This document shows positions 17,207 through 26,120 of a stretch of 59,696 nt of DNA, piece by piece. This DNA is from Phycisphaerae bacterium (GTDB taxonomy: Bacteria; Planctomycetota; Phycisphaerae; Sedimentisphaerales; SM23-30). Numbering within the stretch: position 1 is the stretch's first letter; every line of letters starts with the position of its first letter. The DNA lies in contig JAEIOG010000020.1 in assembly GCA_016342495.1 (NCBI GenBank), positions 1 to 59,696 of the forward strand. The letters run 5' to 3'. The notes under the pieces are model-generated. The model saw only the letters and a list, made by a program, of their open reading frames with translations, was not told the DNA's origin and made no database searches. The position numbers and the translations under genes were made by a program.

Positions 17207-18253
17207 TCAGACATCTCCAAAGATATCCATTTTCCGGCCGGTGACCAAACTGCCACAGCCGGGGCATTTGCCAGCGATTATATTATACTGACAAATATCA
17301 AAGCCAAACCGTTCAATCAGTAAATGGTCGCATTGATGGCAATAAGTATGACCTTTGCCCTGATCGGGGGCATTGCCCAGGTAAACATACCACAAGCCGG
17401 CCCGCTTGCCAAACTCATAAGCTTTTTCCATGCGTTCAACAGGCGTAGGGGCACAGTTCCGCCGTTCATAGTTCGGATGGAAACGGCTTATATGCCATGG
17501 TACATGATCGCCCAGCTCCTGGGCAATAAAATCGGCAATCTTCTTTAATTCATGGTCACTGTCATTTTCGCCCGGCACCAGCAAGGTCGTAACTTCCAGC
17601 CATATATCGGTTTGCTTGGCAATATAACGTAAGGTATCCAGTACCGGGTCCAGCTCGGCCTTGCAGATATTGCGATAAAATTTATGACTCATGCTCTTCA
17701 GGTCGACATTGATGGCATCGAGAAAATCTCTGGCATAATCAACTGCGTCGATAGACATAAAACCATTGCTGACAAAGATATTATCCAGCCCTTTTTCTTT
17801 GGCCAACCGTCCGCAATCGGCAGCCAGCTCCATGAAAATCGTAGGTTCGGTATAAGTATATGAAATGCTGTAGCATCTGCTCTGGACAGCGGCATCTACG
17901 ATCTCTTTAGGGCTATAGCCATTAATGGGGATGCCATCGCCTCGGCGGGGCTGTTGGCTTATCTGCCAGTTCTGGCAGAAATCGCATTGAAAATTACAGC
18001 CCACACAAGAAATTGAAAAACTGCGATGGCCCGGATAATAATGGAAAATGGGTTTCTTTTCAATTGGGTCGACAGCGGCTGAACATACAGAATTATAATT
18101 TAATGAATATAGCTTGCCATCGCGATTTTCTCTTACGCTGCAAATTCCTTTTTGCCCCGGTTTGATGCGGCAATGGAAACTACATAGATTGCACAAAACC
18201 ACATCATTATCCAGACTTTGCCATAATACTGCTTCTTTTACATTTTCAGCCAT
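17207..18253 (-). CDS. amrS: AmrS-type radical SAM protein (AmmeMemoRadiSam family)
   Basis: This 348-residue protein has the radical SAM cluster motif CNFQCDFCQNW (CxxxCxxC). It also has the family's flanking motifs: CNLCSFHCRIKPGQKGICSVREN at the N-terminus, DPIEKKPIFHYYPG, SYTYTEPTIFMEL, NVDLKSM, WLEVTTLLVPGEND, WHISRFHPNY, and a C-terminal zinc-ribbon-like CHQC ... CPGCG. This is the family often named pyruvate-formate-lyase activating enzyme-like or AmmeMemoRadiSam radical SAM; the reaction is not established. The ATG at 18253 follows the stop of the upstream debranching-enzyme gene by one base, with GGAAG at good spacing. A GTG at 18271 is the alternative. The MEMO and AMMECR1 partners usually associated with it are not in the window. 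Confidence 0.9.
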   Translation of the reverse strand: MAENVKEAVLWQSLDNDVVLCNLCSFHCRIKPGQKGICSVRENRDGKLYSLNYNSVCSAAVDPIEKKPIFHYYPGHRSFSISCVGCNFQCDFCQNWQISQQPRRGDGIPINGYSPKEIVDAAVQSRCYSISYTYTEPTIFMELAADCGRLAKEKGLDNIFVSNGFMSIDAVDYARDFLDAINVDLKSMSHKFYRNICKAELDPVLDTLRYIAKQTDIWLEVTTLLVPGENDSDHELKKIADFIAQELGDHVPWHISRFHPNYERRNCAPTPVERMEKAYEFGKRAGLWYVYLGNAPDQGKGHTYCHQCDHLLIERFGFDICQYNIIAGKCPGCGSLVTGRKMDIFGDV

Positions 18254-18254
18254 A

Positions 18255-20282
18255 TCACACTTCCAAACCACACTTCCAATTATTAATTAAATGATAACTT
18301 CTCAATAGTTCGGCAACACTCCAGGCCTGAGCTATACAGCCTTTGGGCTTATGAGGAAAGTCACCATCGAATATTTCTGATACATTGCCCAGACAGCCTT
18401 CAAATCGCATATGATCCAGCAGCGAATGAATCATCGCTTGAGCTTCTTTGCGTGCGGCATCGCTGAAATTATTGATTTTCAAGTAGGCTTCGATAAAAGG
18501 CCCAATCAGCCAGCCCCATACGGTACCCTGATGATATGCTCCATCACGCTGGAATTGATCGCCGCCATACCAGCAATGATAACGGCTGTCAAGTGGACTC
18601 AGACTTCTTAATCCATATGGCGTTAATAATTGTTCCTGAACAACTTTTACAATCAATTTACGATATTGCTCTTCCAATGGTGAAAATTCCAGCGAAACCG
18701 CAAATATCTGATTTGGCCGAATCGCGGCATCCTTAAAGCCATCTGGTAATACGCAATCATATAAACATTTATCATTTTCATTCCAGAACATATCCATGAA
18801 ACTGGCTTTGACCTTGTTGGCCATTTTCTGATACTTTGCCTTCTCTGTTTTATTTTTGGCGGTCTCTGCCATTATGCACAGTCCATTGTACCACAATGCA
18901 TTAATCTCGACTGCTTTGCCATAACGCGGCGTAAATGCCACACCATTGCATTTAGCATCCATCCAGGTCAATTGTGTATTAGCATCGCCGCCGATTATTA
19001 ATCCATCTTTATCGGCATGGATATTGTCCCGTGTTCCATCATGGTAAGCTTTTATTATTTCAGCCAGCACATTGCGGAATTGGCCATAAAAGGTTTCTTC
19101 ATCGCCGGTAACCTGTAAATATTGCCACGCTGCATTAATAAACCACAGTGAGGCATCGATACTATTGTAATGCGGCGCACCGCCATAGTCATCAAATCGA
19201 TTCGGAATCTGTCCTTTGTCTAAAGCTACGCTGAATGTCATCAAAACATCGCGGGCCTGCTCGTAGCGTTTGGTATTTAATAATAAACCCGGCAGGGCGA
19301 TAAAGGTATCACGGCCCCAGTCAGCAAACCAGTGGAATCCAGCTAATATACTTGCCGATTTTTGACTGTCAGCTATCGCCCGATCCACAATGAACTGGTC
19401 GGCAGCCAATACCAGAGCTCTTTCTTCTGGTCCTTGAGCATTTGCTTTTTCTATCAAACCATCATAATATTCATGTTGACTTGCGACAAATTCATCAAAA
19501 TCAATATTCATTGGCCCGGGCCGGTGTAATCCTTTGGAGGCACTTATCACAAAAGTGATATCTTGATCGCTATCGACCTCAACGGTAAATTTACCCGGTG
19601 CCCATACATCTTCATAATCATGTTGACCCCGACGGGCTTCAACTCGATAATGCATCGCATACCACCAGTCCACATCCTGCTGGAATGAGCTGTACGGGCA
19701 ATACATATGCAATGTTGGCCCATTTTGGTCCAAACCATTAATGGTCACAATATCTTCTTCGATTTTGGTCATCAATGAGGTAGATGATGTTTGCAGCGAA
19801 TGAAAATCTCTCATCGCAACCAGTGGCATCATGGTGAACTTACCAGGTTCTTTTATGCCTTCAAATCGATAATTTAACAAAACTACATCTTGTTTATGGT
19901 CCAGGTAGATGGATTTAGAAATTTTGACTTTGCCAACTTCATAATCAAAATGTACGCCAATGTCACGCCTGAAACTTTTCAGATAATTGTATCCTTGTGG
20001 ATGGAGTTTGTCAGAAAACTCAAAATTTGACAGCTCATAAACTTTGCCATCTATTTCAAAGCTTTCTAATACATTTCCCAGTGTTACAACTCTTTCCACT
20101 GGTGGATGCAGCGAAGCGACCAGTAGCCCATGATATCGGCGGGTATTACATCCTATAACTGTTCCGGAGACATAGCTGCCGCGGCTATTGGTCAATAGCC
20201 ATTCGCGTTCCAGAAGATTTTCCAGATCGTTGGCTGATATCTGTATTGTATCGGTATCTTTCATTTGCATGGCCTGTGTCAT
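18255..20282 (-). CDS. Glycogen debranching enzyme (amylo-alpha-1,6-glucosidase, GH133-like)
   Basis: The 675-residue protein matches the bacterial/archaeal glycogen debranching enzyme family. The N-terminal domain starts with LEREWLLTNSRGSYVSGTVIGCNTRRYHGLLVA. The C-terminal (alpha/alpha)6 barrel contains HWFADWGRDTFIALPGLLL, PNRFDDYGGAPHYNSIDASLWF, GGDANTQLTWMDAK and RDGAYHQGTVWGWLIGPF, with acidic residues at the expected catalytic places. It removes alpha-1,6-linked glucose at glycogen branch points in the cytoplasm. No signal peptide is present. The ATG at 20282 has GGAG six bases upstream; a GTG lies directly before it. It forms a tight two-gene operon with the radical SAM gene downstream. 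Confidence 0.92.
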   Translation of the reverse strand: MTQAMQMKDTDTIQISANDLENLLEREWLLTNSRGSYVSGTVIGCNTRRYHGLLVASLHPPVERVVTLGNVLESFEIDGKVYELSNFEFSDKLHPQGYNYLKSFRRDIGVHFDYEVGKVKISKSIYLDHKQDVVLLNYRFEGIKEPGKFTMMPLVAMRDFHSLQTSSTSLMTKIEEDIVTINGLDQNGPTLHMYCPYSSFQQDVDWWYAMHYRVEARRGQHDYEDVWAPGKFTVEVDSDQDITFVISASKGLHRPGPMNIDFDEFVASQHEYYDGLIEKANAQGPEERALVLAADQFIVDRAIADSQKSASILAGFHWFADWGRDTFIALPGLLLNTKRYEQARDVLMTFSVALDKGQIPNRFDDYGGAPHYNSIDASLWFINAAWQYLQVTGDEETFYGQFRNVLAEIIKAYHDGTRDNIHADKDGLIIGGDANTQLTWMDAKCNGVAFTPRYGKAVEINALWYNGLCIMAETAKNKTEKAKYQKMANKVKASFMDMFWNENDKCLYDCVLPDGFKDAAIRPNQIFAVSLEFSPLEEQYRKLIVKVVQEQLLTPYGLRSLSPLDSRYHCWYGGDQFQRDGAYHQGTVWGWLIGPFIEAYLKINNFSDAARKEAQAMIHSLLDHMRFEGCLGNVSEIFDGDFPHKPKGCIAQAWSVAELLRSYHLINNWKCGLEV

Positions 20283-20852
20283 CACAATCTCCAGCGATTA
20301 TAATATGTTTGCGTCACCTCATTGCCAGGTCCGCCCAGCGGGTTAGGTGTAAAGGACTCTCTTAGTCTATATCGGTTTTTCAGATTCTTTCGTTTACTAA
20401 AATACTGATAACCCGCTTTATTATAATTATAGCCATCAATAAAAGCTTTTACCAGTTACTTCAATTGTTGCTTACCAAAATAGAATTAAAGGTTCCTCTA
20501 GGTTATTTCTTTGTCTTTTACTGGGATAAACGCCATATTATCTGATTTTATTTGGGGTAAAAGCCTATGATATGTCAGTAAAATCATTTATTGCTCTGGG
20601 TTTTTCTTTAAAATTACCCTTGTAACCTGCTAATAGGGCTGAAAAACAGGGTTTTTTCAGGTATTTACTCATATTCATGTCAGTTTTATTTGGATTTTTA
20701 AGTCATGCAACTGGATTTATTTTGCCGACAAACTAAAATAGATAATAGAAAGACACTTGTTCTGTATAAGTAAAACACCAAGTGTCTATTCAGACAAAAG
20801 CAACTTTGAGGGTGGGACTAAAAAGTTACAAGATTTATTAGGAGTGTCAAAG
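20283..20852. other. Intergenic region upstream of response regulator
   Basis: About 570 bp without a gene. It should hold the divergent promoters for the debranching-enzyme operon and the regulator. An inverted repeat CTGAAAAA/TTTTTCAG lies at 20639-20660. A perfect 9-bp one (AGACACTTG/CAAGTGTCT) spans 20751-20787. Confidence 0.5.
20751..20787 (+). promoter_or_regulatory. Hairpin or operator upstream of the NarL-type regulator
   Basis: AGACACTTG and CAAGTGTCT form perfect 9-bp arms around 19 bases, ending 65 bp before the start codon. It could be an operator for the regulator itself or a 5' UTR hairpin. Confidence 0.4.
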
Positions 20853-21506
20853 ATGGCTACAACAGTATTAATCGCTGATGATCACCAGATCATGCGCGAA
20901 GGATTGAAAAACCTTATCGATCAACAAGATGGCATGCAAGTCATAGGTGAAGCTGGCGATGGTCGCAGGGCCGTTGAATTAACCCAGGAGCATAGCCCCA
21001 ATGTCGTCATTATGGATGTTTCTATGCCTGGGCTAAATGGTATTGAAGCAACCAGACAAATTAAAAATCAAAATCCAGCCACTAAAGTTCTGGCTTTGTC
21101 GGTTCATCCGGGCCGTCATTTTGTGTCAGATATGCTTAAGGCAGGAGCAGCGGGTTATCTTCTAAAAAATTGTGCTTTCAAAGAAATGAAAATCGCAATT
21201 GATACCTTGCTTGAAGATCATACCTACCTTAGCCCGGGCCTAACTGATGTGATTGTCGAAGATTATGTCAAACAGTTAAATTCTGGACAAACCGCTGTTT
21301 GTGCCGGTTTATCTTCTCGCGAACGTGAAGTGCTTCAGCTTATCGCCGAAGGTAATTCTACTAAACAGATAGCTCAATTATTGCATGTCAGTGCTAAGAC
21401 TGTCGCTACTCACCGTGAACATATTATGAGTAAACTTAGCATTCATAATGTAGTCGACCTTACCAAATATGCCGTGCGAGAAGGCCTGACCAGCTTTGAA
21501 TTGTAG
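20853..21506 (+). CDS. NarL/FixJ-type response regulator
   Basis: This 217-residue protein has an N-terminal receiver (residues 4-120: LIADDHQIMREG, phospho-acceptor Asp in VVIMDVSMPG, switch Ser in ALSVH, Lys in GYLLKN) and a C-terminal LuxR-type helix-turn-helix (SSREREVLQLIAEGNSTKQIAQLLHVSAKTVATHREHIMSKL). It is expected to be a phosphorylation-controlled transcription regulator. The ATG at 20853 was chosen because TTAGGAG lies nine bases upstream; the frame stays open 96 bp further up. No sensor kinase is adjacent, so its partner is unknown. It is convergent with the glycosyltransferase gene, with only about 20 bp between stops. Confidence 0.93.
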   Translation: MATTVLIADDHQIMREGLKNLIDQQDGMQVIGEAGDGRRAVELTQEHSPNVVIMDVSMPGLNGIEATRQIKNQNPATKVLALSVHPGRHFVSDMLKAGAAGYLLKNCAFKEMKIAIDTLLEDHTYLSPGLTDVIVEDYVKQLNSGQTAVCAGLSSREREVLQLIAEGNSTKQIAQLLHVSAKTVATHREHIMSKLSIHNVVDLTKYAVREGLTSFEL

Positions 21507-21525
21507 ATAATAATGAGAAAACTTG

Positions 21526-22647
21526 TTACAAGGCAGAACACTGGTGAATTTTGCTGAACTGTAAATCATATTTACTCGCCATATTCGACCAGCTGTATTG
21601 TTTTGCTGCTTCGATCAATTTCTCATTAGCATCCGGCAAATCTTTGCACAAAGCCAATAGTTTTCGTCTGAGCTGGTTGGCATTATTGTAAAATATCTGG
21701 CCATGCAGCTCCGCAGGAATCAATTCAGGATAACTCAACCGTTTAGGCAATATAGCCAAACAACCGCAAGCCAATGCTTCCAGAACCGACAATCCAAAAA
21801 ATTCATGTATCGATGTCGAAACCACAATGTCGGCCTGCCGCAGTAGCTCAAGATAATGTTCTCGATTTTCAGCATATCCAAAATGAATAATTTTATTGGC
21901 AAGTCTTAATCTGCCAGCTTCAAATATATCCGGCGATTCCCGAAAACGCTGTCCGGCGATAATTACCTTAAAATCTATGCCTGTCCGATCCAGGTCAAAC
22001 AATGCTTCAAAAAAATCATCAGGGTTTTTGTCGTGTTCCCAGCGATGATTCCATAATAAAATTGGCATTTCATTTACGGTTCGATTCGGTTTCTGATAAT
22101 CCAGGTCATCCGGCAAACCCAATGGCATAACCATGCTGCGAGCGTTTATTTTCTCAGGAATATCCCCCGGCACACAATCAGGCATGCGTTTTAGTAATGC
22201 CTCGACCGCATCTAAAAAATCCTGCCGATGATAATTTGAATTAAACCATACATAATCAGCTGCCAATGCCGTTGTGATATTGGTAAAAGCATATTGGAAA
22301 TCCCGCTCATCTTCAAACTGTACCGGGTAGGTCAATTGATTTTCATGGAAATAACAAACGACAGGGCACTTACGCAATGGCTCCGGTAGCATAGCTTTAA
22401 GGTCGGCTACCGAGGTCATATCCGATGTAAATATCAGATCAATAGCTTCGAGTTGCTCATCGGTTAATTCATTTATTTTCTCTATGAAATACAAAGCAGA
22501 CCCGCGCATTCGCCATTTCCACTTACGCGGTGGCATGCCAATTCGCATATAATTATGGGCGCTGTGGCTGATAAGGCCATCGAGAAACTGGCCATGACTG
22601 CCGCCATCATAAGCTTCAAGGGTCAAAATGTTTAATGGTGTAGTCAT
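21526..22647 (-). CDS. DUF3524/QTMAN-type glycosyltransferase (tRNA-queuosine mannosyltransferase-like)
   Basis: This 373-residue GT-B glycosyltransferase has the N-terminal domain of the DUF3524/GTDC1 family: LNILTLEAYDGGSHGQFL, RMRGSALYF, DLIFTSDMTSVADLKAMLP, CYFHENQLTYPVQ, and the DFQYAFTNITTALAADYVWFNS stretch. The C-terminal GT1-type half has LLWNHRWEHDKNP and HEFFGLSVLEALACGCLAILPKRLSYPEL. The animal member QTMAN mannosylates queuosine in tRNA-Asp. Bacterial homologues are known from sequence, and transfer to tRNA here is an inference. Its gene follows the unknown secreted protein gene by 13 bp. The ATG at 22647 was preferred because homologues begin at LNILTLEAY; the Shine-Dalgarno is weak. 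Confidence 0.82.
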   Translation of the reverse strand: MTTPLNILTLEAYDGGSHGQFLDGLISHSAHNYMRIGMPPRKWKWRMRGSALYFIEKINELTDEQLEAIDLIFTSDMTSVADLKAMLPEPLRKCPVVCYFHENQLTYPVQFEDERDFQYAFTNITTALAADYVWFNSNYHRQDFLDAVEALLKRMPDCVPGDIPEKINARSMVMPLGLPDDLDYQKPNRTVNEMPILLWNHRWEHDKNPDDFFEALFDLDRTGIDFKVIIAGQRFRESPDIFEAGRLRLANKIIHFGYAENREHYLELLRQADIVVSTSIHEFFGLSVLEALACGCLAILPKRLSYPELIPAELHGQIFYNNANQLRRKLLALCKDLPDANEKLIEAAKQYSWSNMASKYDLQFSKIHQCSAL

Positions 22648-22660
22648 GTTTATCAATGTT

Positions 22661-23368
22661 TTACTTTCGATCAAATTTACCAATTCCCATAGCCACACCA
22701 ATATCATCATTGAATGTAGCTAATAGTGCCAGTTTGTTTTTGATGTCGGCTATTTGTTTTTCCATTTTGCTAAGTGTGCCGCGATAGTCGGATCGATTAA
22801 TTATCTGTGCCACAACCAGACGACTGGTAAGGTCAAATTTCCGATTGGCTAAATTTAATTTTCCCAGTGATCGCTTGGCATTGATTGCTGCTTCAGAATT
22901 TATCGTATATATATTTGTGTCGGCTTTGGTTAATTCGATTGTTCGCTGGATTTCAGTAGTAGTCCCCGGCAATTCATTTATCATTCGCCATTGATGCACC
23001 AGTTCGGCATATCTTTCCATTGCAAAGCGGACTTTTTCCGGGTCATCCAGTGAATCTATCTTAGTCTGATCGACACTATTGATTGCTGTTTGCACTTGTT
23101 GCGAAACTGCTTTAAGGGCATAGTTGCTCCCGCCATCATAATAGGGGTAGCCCGCTTTAATAAATGTCTGGCTGTTGACATTGTCAGCGTGCTTGATTAT
23201 CCAGTATTTTTCAGCTTTTTCTAATTCTGCTAATTTCTGAGTATCAACAATATCTGGTATATTTTCACTGTCTAATACTGTTTTTTTTGGATCTGAATCA
23301 TTTTGAGCTACAGTTAAACTGACAAAAATCAGGATGGCTGCAACTATATAAAAATTCCTGTTATTCAT
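22661..23368 (-). CDS. Secreted protein of unknown function, helical
   Basis: The 235-residue protein has a signal peptide (MNNRNFYIVAAILIFVSLTVAQ) and a mature part rich in Lys, Asp, Asn and Ala that looks mostly alpha-helical, with a region around residues 140-215 likely to form coiled coils. No cysteines, repeats or known motif were seen. GAGG lies nine bases before the ATG. It precedes the QTMAN-like gene by 13 bp and is probably co-transcribed with it, but a functional link is not evident because one product is exported and the other cytoplasmic. The family is not recognised. Confidence 0.65.
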   Translation of the reverse strand: MNNRNFYIVAAILIFVSLTVAQNDSDPKKTVLDSENIPDIVDTQKLAELEKAEKYWIIKHADNVNSQTFIKAGYPYYDGGSNYALKAVSQQVQTAINSVDQTKIDSLDDPEKVRFAMERYAELVHQWRMINELPGTTTEIQRTIELTKADTNIYTINSEAAINAKRSLGKLNLANRKFDLTSRLVVAQIINRSDYRGTLSKMEKQIADIKNKLALLATFNDDIGVAMGIGKFDRK

Positions 23369-23466
23369 AATCTATGCCTCATATTTACAAAAATCTAACG
23401 TGAAGCGCAAGCGACACGACTAATAGTTATCTATCGGCTAAATCACACCAATTATTCCAGTGCGCA

Positions 23467-23492
23467 TAAAAAAAGCCCGCGAAACCGGGCTT
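23467..23492 (-). terminator. Terminator of the aspartyl-protease-like gene
   Basis: On the minus strand, AAGCCCG and CGGGCTT form a 7-bp stem followed by a run of T. It lies 22 bp after the stop codon at 23514. Confidence 0.9.
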
Positions 23493-23513
23493 AGGTGCAT
23501 ATTATGCCGTTTT

Positions 23514-25046
23514 TTATAGCAGTCCCCAATGGTTAGCGATAATCACCAGGTCTTCAATGTTTACAATGCCATCGGTATTGATATCGCAATTGATATCAAA
23601 GTTAGCATTGTTTTCTGATGTCAGCCAATGTTCAATAAAAACAGTCAAATCATCAATGTCAACTTTTTCATCACCATATTCAGGAGCGATATCACCGGGG
23701 ATGTTGCGGATATAGGTTAAGTATGGACTTTCCAGAAAGGCTCCGCCATGCAAAACCAGGTTGTATTCATTAAAAAGATTCATGCCAATAATGCCATCGA
23801 GATTTCCACCTTCAGGAGAAGCGATATCTATCATAACCACTGGCACATTAGTAAATTTGAGTTCTTTACCGAGTGTGACTAGTTTTAATGAGTCTATATT
23901 GAAACCGGGTGTCATAGTAATTGTTCCGGATGCATCTTCGATTTCAACTTCGAAATCTGGATTGTTCTGGTCTAGCCCGAGTCTGGCTGCGATGATTTTG
24001 CTGATAACGGTAACTTGTGCTCCGGTATCTATCATGAAGCTTTGTTTATCATAAGCAGTTTCCCCCTGATGTTGCAGATCCACGCCAGGAACGAATAGCA
24101 AAGACTGATTAGGTGTTCCAGCCAGTGACACCGTTGTAGGGATTAATGGCATAAATTCAAATGATTCAACATCAATCCAGGGCATATAACTTGCTTCTGT
24201 TCCACCGGGTTTCATAGCCAGAGGTAATTCATTTGGGTAGTCAGGAAGGGTATGGCTTTGATAATAACTTCTGATTTTAATTTCCGGCCCGGTGTGCTGT
24301 TCACCCCGGTGATTAACCGTGATGTTTTTCCTGTTATTAAAGAATGTGCTGAAATGCACAACAGTTGGGGCTCCAATTGCTACTGGCAAATTATCGCCGG
24401 ATTCGCCAAAAGCAACTGATACATTTGAAGTGCCTACCGTTGAATTAAAATTTGATATTTTTACTTTATTGGGGTCATCGCGGTCGTTGAGTATTCCAGT
24501 GCCATCAATAAATATCCCGAGAGGATAACTTACTGTTGTCATCACTGATGAATTTGCCCCGCCTACATCAATAGTAAATTCTGTTAAATACGAGTCTGTA
24601 ATCCCCATATGTCTTGATGCTTCATAGTCAATAAGTGTGATACCGGCACCAGTATCAAATAATCCAACTACGAAATCTTTATTTGGGTCAGATCCAGGAC
24701 TTTCATTTACGAAATTACCTACAACCGAATTATAAGCAACTGCATTCCACTTGTCATCTGCACTGCGGGCATCGGTCAGCGATACCGTTATCCATGGGAC
24801 AAAGCCGTCAATTGGTGGCGAATCAATAACGCCTACTGTGAAATTCAACGGCGTTTTTTGTTTTGGCCTGGCTTTTATTTCCTTTTTAGAGGGATAGTGG
24901 ATTGCTTTGATTTTACTATTGCCATGGGCTTTGATAGTAGTTTCTGTTCGCTGCCAGCCTTTTTTTGGCTGTTTTGCCAGGGTTGGCATAGCAAAAGCGA
25001 GGATTATTGTCAGACAGAGCGGATATAAAGCGAGTTTTTTTAGCAT
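23514..25046 (-). CDS. Secreted double retropepsin-like aspartyl protease with dockerin-like tail
   Basis: The 510-residue protein has a signal peptide (to about residue 24). Two aspartyl-protease motifs are present, LFDTGAGITLID with Asp131 and MIDTGAQVTVIS with Asp340, each beginning a retropepsin-like lobe, so one chain could form a bilobal active site like pepsin. The tail (about residues 450-510) has two EF-hand-like loops (DEKVDIDDLTVFIEHWL and DINTDGIVNIEDLVIIANHWG). This is the dockerin-like arrangement typical of exported Phycisphaerae proteins. Substrate is unknown. A self-complementary AGGTGCACCT overlaps the ribosome-binding site. A clean terminator follows, so it is a single-gene unit. 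Confidence 0.82.
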   Translation of the reverse strand: MLKKLALYPLCLTIILAFAMPTLAKQPKKGWQRTETTIKAHGNSKIKAIHYPSKKEIKARPKQKTPLNFTVGVIDSPPIDGFVPWITVSLTDARSADDKWNAVAYNSVVGNFVNESPGSDPNKDFVVGLFDTGAGITLIDYEASRHMGITDSYLTEFTIDVGGANSSVMTTVSYPLGIFIDGTGILNDRDDPNKVKISNFNSTVGTSNVSVAFGESGDNLPVAIGAPTVVHFSTFFNNRKNITVNHRGEQHTGPEIKIRSYYQSHTLPDYPNELPLAMKPGGTEASYMPWIDVESFEFMPLIPTTVSLAGTPNQSLLFVPGVDLQHQGETAYDKQSFMIDTGAQVTVISKIIAARLGLDQNNPDFEVEIEDASGTITMTPGFNIDSLKLVTLGKELKFTNVPVVMIDIASPEGGNLDGIIGMNLFNEYNLVLHGGAFLESPYLTYIRNIPGDIAPEYGDEKVDIDDLTVFIEHWLTSENNANFDINCDINTDGIVNIEDLVIIANHWGLL

Positions 25047-25056
25047 AGGTGCACCT
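25047..25056 (-). promoter_or_regulatory. Palindrome over the ribosome-binding site
   Basis: AGGTGCACCT is fully self-complementary and contains the AGGTG Shine-Dalgarno of the aspartyl-protease-like gene, directly before its ATG. It may be chance, or it may allow mRNA dimer or protein recognition. Confidence 0.25.
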
Positions 25057-25226
25057 ACTGAGTTATCTAGTATTCATTTGATATATGTCTTATTATATAT
25101 CGGATAATTACACTACACTAAATTATACGAATCTGAAAAGAGTTTGACCAAGCAGGTTGGTGGTAAATATTATCCAGCAGGGGCTTGCCGGGGATCGGAA
25201 GTGAATGCTTAAGGGATGTAAGTGCT

Positions 25227-26009
25227 TTATTTAGGGATGTTTATGGTGAAAGTGGTGCCATTGCGATATTCGCTTTTGACCGATATTTTACCTTGATGTT
25301 TTTCAATAATATTTTTGCATACCATCAGTCCCAGCCCGGTACCCATAGTGTCCGGGTCGGTATTATTGGTTTTGGTGCTGAAAAAAGGGTCAAAAATGTG
25401 TTCGATATCATCTTTTTTGATACCAGAACCAGTATCTGATATTTCGATAATGTCATATTGCTTATCATCGCTTTGTGATAATGTGAAGTTCAAAGTGCCA
25501 CCCTGGCCCAGCATTGCCTGACGGGCATTGATGATTAAATTCAATAAAACCTGCTGAAATTCGCTGCGAATCACGTTTATTGTCGCTTTTTTGCTGATAT
25601 TGAGTTTTACATTGATGCGGTCTTTGTGGAGTTCGCGAACGATGCAGTCAAAGCAATCGTTAATAAGATTGAGAAGAATTACTGTTTCTTTTTGGCCATC
25701 CCTGTTGACATCGTTGGCCAGATTTAAGACATTATGAACAACTTTGGCGGCCTGTTGACTGTTTTTAAGGATTTTATTAAGTGATTTGATCGCTAAATCC
25801 TTGTCATCAGGGTATTTCTGGATAAGTTCGCAGTGATTGATAATCGGGACCAATAGTCCATTGAATTCGTGGGCTATTACATAGGTCATTGTACCCATAG
25901 CCGCCAGCTTTTGAACTGCGATGAGCTGTTTTTCCAGTTCATCGATTTTCTGCTGATTTTCCTGGAGTTGTAAGTGTATACTCTGGCGTTGGTTAAGTAA
26001 ACTGTTCAA
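25227..26009 (-). CDS. Cytoplasmic sensor histidine kinase
   Basis: The 260-residue protein starts with a short coiled coil (residues 1-35) and then a HisKA-type dimerisation helix with the phospho-acceptor His in VIAHEFNGLLVPI. A HATPase domain follows: N-box LLNLIINARQAM, G1 EISDTGSGI, F-box FDPFFSTK and G2 GTGLGLMVCKNI. No membrane or sensory domain is present, so the input must come from a partner or through the coiled coil. The only in-frame start is TTG at 26009, unless a rare ATT/ATA codon is used. It is divergent from the small conserved-looking gene at 26121, and a lone receiver protein is encoded 0.6 kb away. That receiver could be its partner, but this is inference. Confidence 0.88.
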   Translation of the reverse strand: MNSLLNQRQSIHLQLQENQQKIDELEKQLIAVQKLAAMGTMTYVIAHEFNGLLVPIINHCELIQKYPDDKDLAIKSLNKILKNSQQAAKVVHNVLNLANDVNRDGQKETVILLNLINDCFDCIVRELHKDRINVKLNISKKATINVIRSEFQQVLLNLIINARQAMLGQGGTLNFTLSQSDDKQYDIIEISDTGSGIKKDDIEHIFDPFFSTKTNNTDPDTMGTGLGLMVCKNIIEKHQGKISVKSEYRNGTTFTINIPK

Positions 26010-26120
26010 GATCTTTAATATCCGCTTTACAGTGTTGTGATTGGCATTTATAATTGTTTAAGATTATCCAAGACATAGCTCATACCAGAGAAGTATGAAC
26101 TGACTAAATTTCTATCGGCC

